64,000 bases of DNA, taken from NCBI GenBank assembly GCA_017164015.1, contig CP071065.1, forward strand, positions 6,973,501 through 7,037,500. Reading direction: 5' to 3'. Numbering within the stretch: the first letter of the stretch is position 1; each line of letters begins with the position of its first letter. Made by a program: the position numbers and the translations under genes. Origin of the DNA: Nostoc sp. UHCC 0702 (GTDB taxonomy: Bacteria > Cyanobacteriota > Cyanobacteriia > Cyanobacteriales > Nostocaceae). Under the pieces are notes generated by a model, which did no database searches, had not been told where the DNA came from, and worked only from the letters and a program-made list of their open reading frames with translations. Below, one piece after another: positions 6,636 to 15,200 of the stretch.

Positions 6636-8681
6636 CTACTTGCCGTTACCGTTACTACCATTGCCGTTGCTAGCTATAACACGTTCGGCGAGTTTTTCCG
6701 GCACTTCTTGCAAATGGTCATATTCCCAGTGGAAAGAACCAACGCCGAGGGTAAGCGATCGCAACTCTACAATAAAGTCTTGCATCTCTGCTTGGGGCAA
6801 ATATGCAGATACACTGTCCCAGCCTTGCCAATCGTTTCTAGCTTCATAGCCCAGAATTTGCCCCCGTCTGCCACTCAGCAGTTGCAACACCTTGGAAGTA
6901 AAATCACTAGGTGTTGACACTGACACGCGCAAAATCGGTTCTAACAGGGTAGGTTGCGCTTGGGGTATCCCCGTTTGCATTGCCAAACGCGCAGCTTGTT
7001 TAAAGGCTTGTTCGGAACTATCCACGTTGTGGTAAGAACCATTGGTTAGCGTTACCGCCACATCCACCACGGGGAAGCCTAAAGGCCCATGTGCGAGAAA
7101 CTCCCGCACGCCCATTTCTACCCCAGGAATGTATTGTCTGGGAACTACACCCCCAACAATAGTCTCCTTGAAGTTAAAGCCTTCACCGCGTGGTAAGGGT
7201 TTGATATCCAGGAAAACATCACCAAACTGTCCGTGACCACCGCTTTGATGCTTGTAACGCCCATGCACTGATGCTACAGGTTTGCGGATGGTTTCTTTGT
7301 AAGGCACTTGCGGCAAGTGGGTAGTCATGGGCAAGTTATACTTGCGGCGCAGTCTGTCTAAAGCAACTTGCAAATGAATTTCGCCTTGACCCCAAAGGAT
7401 AACTTCGTGGGTGTCGCCGTGTTGTTCCCAAGCCAGGGAAGGGTCTTCTTCTAACAGCTTGGTGATGGCACTGCTAAGCTTAACTTCATCGTTGCGTTTT
7501 TCTGGTGTAATAGCCAGAGCATAGACTGGTTCCAACTGTTCAGCCTTGGGTAATTGTATTGCTGACTGTTCTGTAGAGAGTATATCTCCTGTCTTGATTC
7601 CCTCCATACGGCTCAAAGCCACAATTTCACCAGCACCAACTTCATTAACTGATTGCTGTTGTTGTCCCATGAGGCGATAAATTCCACCGGCGCGAATGCC
7701 ATTCAGGACGATACCATCAGTTAATTTGCCACGCCAAACCCGCACTAGGGAAAGTTTGCCACCTTGGGGAGTGTAGTAAGTTTTTAATACTTGGGCTAAA
7801 GGTGTATTGCCTTTTGTGTTTTTTAAGCGACGTTCTGCTGTGGTTTCTGGTTCTGGTGCTTCCCGCAACAAGGCTTCTAACAAAGGTCTAACACCATAAT
7901 CTAGTTCTGCCACCCCAAAGAAAACAGGTACTACTAAATCTGCCCCTAATTCCATTTTTAAATCCTTAAGGATTTCTTCTTGGGGTGGTTCTATATCTTC
8001 TAAAAGTTCTTCGAGTAAATGGTCGTCAAAATTTGCCAGGGCTTCCAGCATTTCTGCCCGTGCTGTATGTTCTTCTTGTTTTAAGCTTTCGGGGAAGGGT
8101 ATAGGGTCAGCGGGTGCCCCTGGATGATATTTGTATGCTTGTTCGCTCACCATATCAATAAAGCCGGTGAGTTGTTCCCCTTGCATGATGGGGTATTGGT
8201 GGGCTACTAAAGGACGACTAGAAACTGCTTTGAGGGCATGTAATGTTTCCAAAACGTTAATATTTGCCCGATCCATTTTGTTAACAAAGACGAGGTGGGG
8301 AATTTCCCAATCATCTAGAAACTTAAATAAAGGAGCAAGAGTCAAGACGCGATCGCGTATGGGTTCGCAAACTACAATTGCTGCATCAACTCCCATTAAA
8401 GCATTGTATGTTTCTTGAGCAAATTCCACCGAACCTGGACAATCAATAAAGGTAAAACGAGTTCCTTCATATTCGGTGTTAGCCGTGCCAACCTCTACAC
8501 TCATGTGGCGATCGCGCGATTCGGTTGCACTATCTCCCACTGTGTTACCATCCTTAACACTGCCTTTGCGGGAAATCGCCCCTGTGACAAATAACAAGCT
8601 TTCTAGTAGAGTAGTTTTTCCACTCAAATAAGGCCCAACAATTGCAACGTTCCGCGAACCCGATTTTACTTTTTCGTTCAT
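6636..8681 (-). CDS. Elongation factor G-like GTPase
   Basis: A 681-residue translational GTPase. Motifs: P-loop GPYLSGKTTLLE, switch II DCPGSVEF, NKMDRA, then EF-G domains II to V (domain IV about residues 470-590). The P-loop and switch II differ from canonical EF-G (AHIDAGKTT, DTPGHVDF), so this is the second, EF-G-like type, whose role is less clear than ribosome translocation. It ends in an Asn/Gly tail (ASNGNGSNGNGK). I start at ATG 8681, which has an excellent AGGGAGG site; the longer frame to 8705 lacks one. Two extra copies of the last 128 bp lie downstream at 1952 and 2469. Confidence 0.88.
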   Translation of the reverse strand: MNEKVKSGSRNVAIVGPYLSGKTTLLESLLFVTGAISRKGSVKDGNTVGDSATESRDRHMSVEVGTANTEYEGTRFTFIDCPGSVEFAQETYNALMGVDAAIVVCEPIRDRVLTLAPLFKFLDDWEIPHLVFVNKMDRANINVLETLHALKAVSSRPLVAHQYPIMQGEQLTGFIDMVSEQAYKYHPGAPADPIPFPESLKQEEHTARAEMLEALANFDDHLLEELLEDIEPPQEEILKDLKMELGADLVVPVFFGVAELDYGVRPLLEALLREAPEPETTAERRLKNTKGNTPLAQVLKTYYTPQGGKLSLVRVWRGKLTDGIVLNGIRAGGIYRLMGQQQQSVNEVGAGEIVALSRMEGIKTGDILSTEQSAIQLPKAEQLEPVYALAITPEKRNDEVKLSSAITKLLEEDPSLAWEQHGDTHEVILWGQGEIHLQVALDRLRRKYNLPMTTHLPQVPYKETIRKPVASVHGRYKHQSGGHGQFGDVFLDIKPLPRGEGFNFKETIVGGVVPRQYIPGVEMGVREFLAHGPLGFPVVDVAVTLTNGSYHNVDSSEQAFKQAARLAMQTGIPQAQPTLLEPILRVSVSTPSDFTSKVLQLLSGRRGQILGYEARNDWQGWDSVSAYLPQAEMQDFIVELRSLTLGVGSFHWEYDHLQEVPEKLAERVIASNGNGSNGNGK

Positions 8682-9204
8682 AAAACCTCCCTTGCGGTAA
8701 GTCACTCTTACCCGCGCGCGTGATTCTGTGTTTTTCAGGGATAAATCATCGTTCTTGAAAGGAAAGTTAAGCTAATGTCCGTCTAAGTTGCAGATTCTTT
8801 GATTAAGACTGTCATTAGTCAATAGTCAATAGTCAATAGTCATTAGCAACTGACCACTGACAACTGACCACTGGCCACTTAGATATCTTTTAGGTTATCC
8901 CTTCCTTAACTTGTCATTATCCTCTTTTTAATTACAAGTAAAAAAAATTGTAGTTTGTCGTAAGATTTAGCTTAAGAAAAGTTAAGTATCACAAATTTTA
9001 ATACCTAATCTAAAATTTTTGTTAAGTCCTTATTGTTAACAAAACTTTTTATGAAGTAAACGTAACTATATCAATTCGTAATTCGTAATTGTACAGACGA
9101 TTCGGCGAATCGTCTCTACTCAGATACAACCTGGGTTGCTAGATTTGTATCTGTTTGCAGATTTTAGAGAATTATTATTTAAACTGTTGCGAGTCAAAGA
9201 ATTA
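8682..9204. other. 523-bp intergenic region with short repeats
   Basis: Divergent promoter region of the EF-G-like and TPR genes. 8817-8880 carries a tandem of AGTCAAT units followed by ACTGACCACTG/ACAACTGACC repeats. 8930-9060 is very A+T rich and probably holds promoters. CAATTCGTAATTCGTAATTG and ACGATTCGGCGAATCGT (9074-9115) are small dispersed palindromes. No gene seen. Confidence 0.5.
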
Positions 9205-10197
9205 ATGAGATTATCATTCTATAAATGTCGCATAGCAGGAATTACCAGTTTGCTATTAGTGGGTAGCAACATCCTCTCCCCCCTTGCTTCCCCTTTACCC
9301 CCTATCCTCAGAGAAGGCCCCAAGTCCCCCCTGCACCCTTGCACCCCTGCTCCCCTGCTCCCCTGCTCCCCAACTCCCCCCAAACTAGCCCAATCTAGTA
9401 CTCAAACTGCGACAAACTGGTTAAACCAAGGCTTACAATTAATTCAGGTGGGAAGGTTACAAGATGCGATCGCAGCCTTTCAAAAAGCAACCCAAATAGA
9501 GCCAAACTTAGCAGCAGCGCATTACAATTTAGGTTTAGCATTGCGGCAAACAGGACAATTAAAGCCAGCTGCGGAAGCATTTTATCGAGCAACCCAGGCT
9601 GATCCCAAGTTTGCCTTAGCTTTTGCTAATTTAGGCGGAGCATTGTTAGAGGGTAATAATTTACAGCAGGCTAACGATTACTTGCAACGAGCAGTAGAAC
9701 TCGACCCGAAACTGGGTTTTGCTCATTATAACTTAGGGTTGGTACGAGAACAGCAAGGAAATTGGGATAGTGCGATCGCTTCCTTTAAAAAAGCAATGGA
9801 ATATAGTAAAAATGCCCCAGAACCACCCTACCATATAGGGATGTGTTATCTTCAACAAGGCAAACTTGATCAAGCCAGAGATGCATTCCGTCAAGCAATA
9901 AAACTTAATCCTAAATATCCAGAAGCTCACTATAATCTCGGTACTATTTGGTTTAGTAAAGGTAAATTGCCAGAAGCATTAGAATCTTTTAGAAAATCCG
10001 CGCAAGCAAACTCCAACTATCCCAATGCTTATTACGGTGCTGGCTTAGTTTTTATGCAGCAAAAACAGTATGCACAAGCGGCGCAAGTATTTCAATATGC
10101 TAGAGATTTATACAATGCTCAAAGTAATCTTCAATGGGCAAGAAATGCCGAACAATTGTTACAACAAGCACAAAATTTAAATTACCAACCCCGCTGA
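9205..10197 (+). CDS. Exported TPR-repeat protein with repeat-encoded linker
   Basis: A 330-residue protein that starts with a signal-like segment (MRLSFYKCRIAG, then ITSLLLVGSNILS), then a Pro/Leu/Ser-rich stretch (residues about 28-62), then seven tetratricopeptide repeats (for example AIAAFQKATQIEPNLAAAHY and ARDAFRQAIKLNPKYPEAHY). TPRs mediate protein binding; location is likely thylakoid lumen or periplasm. The Pro-rich linker is translated from the CCCCTGCT-type tandem repeat that elsewhere lies between genes. I start at ATG 9205; the frame stays open to 9136 but that part lacks a good start. Confidence 0.8.
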   Translation: MRLSFYKCRIAGITSLLLVGSNILSPLASPLPPILREGPKSPLHPCTPAPLLPCSPTPPKLAQSSTQTATNWLNQGLQLIQVGRLQDAIAAFQKATQIEPNLAAAHYNLGLALRQTGQLKPAAEAFYRATQADPKFALAFANLGGALLEGNNLQQANDYLQRAVELDPKLGFAHYNLGLVREQQGNWDSAIASFKKAMEYSKNAPEPPYHIGMCYLQQGKLDQARDAFRQAIKLNPKYPEAHYNLGTIWFSKGKLPEALESFRKSAQANSNYPNAYYGAGLVFMQQKQYAQAAQVFQYARDLYNAQSNLQWARNAEQLLQQAQNLNYQPR

Positions 10198-10236
10198 GGC
10201 GCGATCGCTTTATATTGCGTAACATAAGATTATTGG

Positions 10237-10836
10237 GTGAACTGGCTGGTGTGGTGTGAACTAGTCCCAATTGAAATGGAAACGTACATGCAAAAGCGCT
10301 TGAAGAGTCGATTTTTATTTTTTGATCGCTGGCTTGATCGGCATTCGATTGTTCGCAACATGGAGGCTTTTCAAGACTTAATTGTGATTGTCCTCTGTTT
10401 GGGTTTGTTCGCCGTCATGCTGATGCAGTTATGGGGGATATTTATTGCCCTGACGCAGCCACTAGACTATAAACAGGTGACAGCTAAAATCCTATTTGTG
10501 TTGATTTTGGTAGAGTTATTTCGACTTTTAATGGTCTATTTGCAAGAGCATAGCATCGCTGTTGGAGTAGCAGTTGAAGTCACAATTGTATCAGTATTGC
10601 GAGAAATAGTTGTTCACGGTGCGCTAGAAATTTCAGGAATTCAAACAGCAGCACTTTGTGGCTTATTACTGATTTTAGGTGGGTTATTGGTAGTGTGTGC
10701 CAAAACCCCACACATGGATTGCATCAGTGCGAATACAAAATTGTGCCCTATTGTCCATCAAGGAGGTAGAGAACGGCAAAACGACCTGGAATTTCAGTAT
10801 TCACGTCATTATGATGAAAGCCAACCTTTGGGGTAA
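10237..10836 (+). CDS. PsiE-family membrane protein
   Basis: Up to 199 residues. After a charged N-terminus it has four hydrophobic segments: LIVIVLCLGLFAVMLMQLWG, a second around ILFVLILVELFRLLM, a third around VEVTIVSVLREIVV and a fourth GLLLILGGLLVVCA. The EVTIVSVLREIVVHG block matches the phosphate-starvation-inducible PsiE family, whose biochemical role is unknown. The frame opens at GTG 10237, but ATG 10276 or 10288 may be the true start. The C-terminal 45 residues are hydrophilic and not conserved-looking. A strong terminator follows. Confidence 0.8.
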   Translation: MNWLVWCELVPIEMETYMQKRLKSRFLFFDRWLDRHSIVRNMEAFQDLIVIVLCLGLFAVMLMQLWGIFIALTQPLDYKQVTAKILFVLILVELFRLLMVYLQEHSIAVGVAVEVTIVSVLREIVVHGALEISGIQTAALCGLLLILGGLLVVCAKTPHMDCISANTKLCPIVHQGGRERQNDLEFQYSRHYDESQPLG

Positions 10837-10910
10837 ATCAACCAATGGGTAATCATTCTGTAGCTAGATAAACTCAGCCATGAGTAGCAATCTAGAACTC
10901 CTTTTGATTG

Positions 10911-10940
10911 AGGCTGCTTACGCAGCCTTTGTATTTTTTT
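10911..10940 (+). terminator. Intrinsic terminator after psiE-like gene
   Basis: AGGCTGC, loop TTAC, GCAGCCT, then a T-rich run at 10928-10940. Classic rho-independent form. Confidence 0.85.
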
Positions 10941-11014
10941 TAAGCTTTTCGGGAGATGAATTACTCTGTTAGCGCTAGTAAAAATTAATGAGAAAGCTCA
11001 AACAGGGTAAATTT

Positions 11015-11254
11015 ATGACTACAGGAAACGGACATTCTCAAGAACCCATTAGCAACCTAGAGTACGATTTTGTCACCGTGTTGCATAATAAAGCTGAAGC
11101 CGTCAAAGCATACGACACTTACATCAAAGACGCACAAGAAGCAAACTCCCAGCCTTGTGTAGAATTATTCCAAAAATTGCGGCAGTCTGACCTAGAGCAA
11201 GCACAAGAAATTCGCAATCATCTAAAAGAAGTCCTGCAACACGGTAAGATGTAA
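11015..11254 (+). CDS. Small conserved-looking helical protein, 79 aa
   Basis: A soluble 79-residue protein, almost entirely helical: residues 18-75 (YDFVTVLHNKAEAVKAYDTY to EIRNHLKEVLQHGKM) read as two amphipathic helices with conserved-looking Glu and His. This resembles small ferritin-like or four-helix proteins of cyanobacteria, but I cannot name a family. ATG 11015 is preferred because the next upstream ATG (10988) adds only a basic nonapeptide. It lies between two hairpin terminators and so is probably a single-gene unit. Confidence 0.6.
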   Translation: MTTGNGHSQEPISNLEYDFVTVLHNKAEAVKAYDTYIKDAQEANSQPCVELFQKLRQSDLEQAQEIRNHLKEVLQHGKM

Positions 11255-11271
11255 AACTGGCAAACCTAAAA

Positions 11272-11305
11272 GCAGCAAGCAGATGGAAATTAGTCTGCTT
11301 GCTGC
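11272..11305 (+). terminator. 12-bp perfect stem hairpin
   Basis: GCAGCAAGCAGA (11272-11283), a 10-base loop, and TCTGCTTGCTGC (11294-11305), 17 bp after the stop of the 79-aa gene. No T-run follows, so it may stabilise the 3' end rather than terminate strongly. Confidence 0.6.
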
Positions 11306-11333
11306 GGTGAATTATACTATGGGAGCTTTTGTG

Positions 11334-11441
11334 CAGGGGAGCAGGGGAGCAGGGGGAGCAGGGGAGCAGGGGAACAAAGAGAATAACTCCTAACTCTTAA
11401 CTCCTAACTCCTAACTCTTAACTCCTAACTCCTAACTCTTA
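11334..11441. repeat. Two adjoining tandem repeats upstream of the VOC gene
   Basis: AGCAGGGG units (11334-11373) are followed by alternating AACTCCT and AACTCTT heptamers (11381-11441). The repeats end 10 bp before the next start codon, so they form its 5' leader. Confidence 0.85.
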
Positions 11442-11450
11442 AACTTAATT

Positions 11451-11894
11451 ATGCACCACGCCTCTATTCGGACTGCAAATATTCATCGGGCGATCGCTTT
11501 CTATGAAATACTGGGGTTTACAGTTTGTGAACGCTTCACCACAGGCTACACCCTAGCTTGTTGGATGGAAGGATTAGGCGGCAGAATTGAACTGATCCAA
11601 ATTCCCGAACCAAAACCAGCCCCAGATGCATTTGCAGACGAACACTACGTGGGATACTATCATCTGTCATTTGATTTAACTGAAATTACAGCAGATTTAC
11701 CTAGTTGGTTGACAAATATCAAAGAACGTGTAGGGTTAGTGGCAAAAAGTCAACCAGAACAATTACAACCCCTAAAAGTGCTTTTAGAACCCACACAGCA
11801 GCAAATAGGCGATCGCATTTGGGAAGTAGCCTTCATCGCAGACGCTGATGGTTTACCTTTAGAATTCATCCGACTTTTAGCTAAACTCGGCTAA
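11451..11894 (+). CDS. VOC-family (glyoxalase/dioxygenase-like) protein
   Basis: A 147-residue protein with the vicinal-oxygen-chelate fold: MHHASIRTANIHRAIAFYEI, LGFTVCERF, and GLPLEFIRLL at the end. Possible metal ligands are His2 or His3, the Glu of RIELIQIPEP, the His of GYYHLSF and the Glu of LEFI. Substrate is unknown; family members include glyoxalase I and dioxygenases. The region between the two halves is longer than in small members. The start lies directly after tandem repeats, with no clear ribosome-binding site. Confidence 0.8.
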   Translation: MHHASIRTANIHRAIAFYEILGFTVCERFTTGYTLACWMEGLGGRIELIQIPEPKPAPDAFADEHYVGYYHLSFDLTEITADLPSWLTNIKERVGLVAKSQPEQLQPLKVLLEPTQQQIGDRIWEVAFIADADGLPLEFIRLLAKLG

Positions 11895-12009
11895 TTTTAG
11901 CTCACACTTCAACAAACACAGGGAGTGGGGAGTAGGGGAAGAAAGTGTTTGTTTCATTCATAACGGGTGGCTTGTGCCGCCTGTCGGACGCTTTGTTTGA
12001 AACTGATTT

Positions 12010-12147
12010 TATATCATGTCCGCTCGATTACTGATTAAATCCTAGGAACCCCACCCCACCAAAGCGTAGCTTTGCTTCCCCTCCCCGTGAACGGGGAGGG
12101 GTGTAATGACTGTGGGAATTATAACTAATTAACCGGACTTGATATTA
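12010..12147. repeat. MITE-like element A (ATATCATGTCCG ends)
   Basis: Left end TATATCATGTCCG, right end CGGACTTGATATTA, which are near inverted repeats. Inside is the CCCCACCCC ... AAAGCGTAGCTTTG ... hairpin CCCCTCCCCGTGAACGGGG. The element at 36744-36891 is the same family in opposite orientation, sharing the internal CCACAGTCATT and TTAATT segments. The remaining gap to the next gene (to 12211) holds only short TTATCAGT-type repeats. Confidence 0.65.
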
Positions 12148-12211
12148 TCTAATTATCAGTTATCAGTGATTAAATTCTTGGCTGATAACTGTTCCCAATC
12201 CCCAATCCCTT

Positions 12212-15200
12212 TTAGCCTTGAATTACGAAATCATTAGTATCCAGATTTGGTATTCCAGTCAGGGTAGCAAATAATCCCCCATTATCCAAACCAGTAGTTG
12301 TACCATTCGGGTTGTATAGCAAATTGCCTGTAGCATAGTTATAAACAATCTTGCCACTGCTAGCACCAGCTACGCTTGCTTCATTGACAATCTCTGTATT
12401 GATGATGGTAAATTCTCCAAGATTTAAATTACTACTAACAGAACTGCTCAGAGCATTGAAAGAAGTCTTACTTAAAGCAATTTTGTCTGTTCCTTTGGCA
12501 AAATCTGTAAGGGTATCTACACCGAAATTGCTGTGAGTAAAAGCGACACCACTGCCGAATAAAAAGCGATCGCTTCCCTCTCCTCCAGTCAGAATATCAT
12601 TGCCAGCGCCACCAATTAAGGTGTCATCACCAGCGTTGCCCAACAGTGTATCATTACCACCAAGCCCTTTGAGGAGATTGTTACCGATATTACCAGTAAT
12701 AATGTTGTCTAAATCATTGCCGGTTCCAGTGGTGTTGGCTGTTCCGGTGAGGATTAAATATTCCACATTAGCAGTGAGTGTGTAATTAACAGCAGACTGC
12801 ACAGTATCTTCACCAGCACCAGCATTTTCAATGACGATATCGCGGATAGTATCGACAATGTAAGTATCGTTGCCTGTGCCGCCGAGTAAGCGATCGCTAC
12901 CTGCACCCCCATCAAGGATATCATTGCCAGCACCACCAGTGAGAGTATCATTAGCGTTAGTGCCGTTGATTATGTTAGTGCCACTGACTGTGAGAGCAAA
13001 AATGTCTTCAGCGGTTGCTCCTGCAATATCACTGGCTATAACTTTGATATTGAAGATGCCCACATTATCACTGTTTGGTGTGCCAGTGAAGGTACCAGTG
13101 GCAGCATCGAAGCTGAGCCAACTTGGTAATGCATCACCGTTTTCATTTGTTGCAGAGTAGGTGAGAATGTCGCCTGCATCAACATCAGAAAAGGTATTCG
13201 CCCCAATAGTAAAGTTAAAGGCGGTGTTAAGTGTGGCTGTTTGATCGGCAATGGCCTGAACTAAAGTCGGTGCATCATTAACAGGCTTAACATTGAGGTT
13301 AAAAGTACCAGTAACGCTGCCACCATTGCCATCACTGACAGTGAAAGTGAAACTGTCAGTGCCGTTGTAGTTGGCATTGGGGGTGTAGATAAAAAAGTCG
13401 TCGCTGGCGTTGTCTGGAGTGCTGTTGTCGTTGAAGGTGAGTGTGCCATTGCTGGGGTTAGTGAAGTCACTGATGGTTAAAGTGTCGCCATCAATATCTG
13501 TATATCCACGCAGGATATTGCTGGCAAGGATGTTAACGGCAGTATCTTCGTTGGTAGTAGCAGCAGTTGCAAAGCCAAACACCACGTAGCTTGACCCTGC
13601 ACCAAGCTGACCGTTGCGGTCGGCACCTGGTGCCCCAATAATCAGGTCGTCAATGCCGTCGCCGTTGATATCCCCCGCACTGCTGACGGAGGTGCCTAAT
13701 AAGTCACCCACATTAATGCCGTTAATCACAAGGCCGTTGCTGCCATCTAGGGAGGAGAGGTTGAAGCTAGCACTAAAGCCACTGCTACTACCAAACACGA
13801 TGTAGCTCGACCCTGCATAAAGCTGCCCGTTGGGGTTGGCAGCAGATGCCCCAATAATCAGGTCGTCAAAGCCGTCGCCGTTGATATCCCCTGCACTGCT
13901 GACGGAGAAGCCTAATAGGTTACTCCGAATGCCATTAATCACGAAGCCATTGCTGCCATCCAGGGATGCAAGGTCGAGACTAGCACCAAAGTCACTTCTA
14001 CTGCCAAACACCACGTAGGTCTGTCCATCATATAACCGAAAGCTCAGGCCTGTTGCCTTGATAATTAGGTCGTCGATGCCGTCGCCATTGAAGTCTCCCG
14101 CACTGCTGACGGAGGAGCCAGAGAAGTCACCCGTATCAATGCCGTTAATCACGAAGCCGTTGCTGCCATCCAGGGAGGAGAGGTTGAGGGACGAAGCAAA
14201 GCCACTGCTGCTGCCAAACACCACGTAGCTTGACCCTGCATCATACTGTCCGTTGGGGTCGGCACGGTCTGCCCCGATAATTAGGTCATCGAAGCCGTCG
14301 GCGTTGATGTCACCCGCGTTGCTGACAGAGGAGCCAGAGAAGTCACCCACATTAATGCCGTTAATCACAAAGCCGTTGCTGCCATCGAGGGACGAGAGGT
14401 CAAGACTGGCACTAAAGCTACTGCTGGTGCCAAACACCACGTAGCTTGACCCAGCATCCCGCTGACCGTTGGGGTCGGCACGGTATGCCCCGATAATCAG
14501 GTCGTCGATGCCATCGCCATTGAAGTCTCCCGCACTGCTGACGGAGGAGCCAGAGAAGTCAAACGCATCAATACCGTTAATCACGAAGCCATTGCTGCCA
14601 TCGAGGGAGGAGAGGTCAAGACTGGCATCAAAGCTACTGCCGTTGCCAAACACCACGTAGCTCGACCCTGCACTGTCTTGTCCGTTGGGGTCGGCATCTC
14701 TTACCCCGATAATCAGGTCGTCGAAACCGTCGCCGTTGATGTCAAGAGCACCGCTGACGGAGATGTATGATGAGTTATAAGCATCAATGCCATTAATCAC
14801 AAAGCCATTGCTGCCATTGAGGGTGGAAAGATTGAAAGACGAACTAAAGCCACTGCTACTGCCAAAGAGCACGTAGCTCTTTGCAGCAATAAAACTATAA
14901 TTATAGGGCCCCTCGAATATGTAACCCTTCGGTACTCCAATAATCAGGTCGTCAAAGCCGTCGCCGTTGATATCCCCCGCACTGCTCAAGGGTAAGTCTA
15001 ACTTAACCGCATCAATATCTTTAATTACGAAACCGTTGCTGCCGTTGAGGGTAGAAAGGTTGAAAACTGCTGAAACAACGCTGGGTGCGTCATTGACTCC
15101 GTTGATGGTTAGGTTGACGGTAGCTATACTAGTAAAGCTGCCATCGCTGACAGTGTAGGTAAAGCTGTCAGTGGCCGTTTCATCAACAGCCAAAGTTTCA

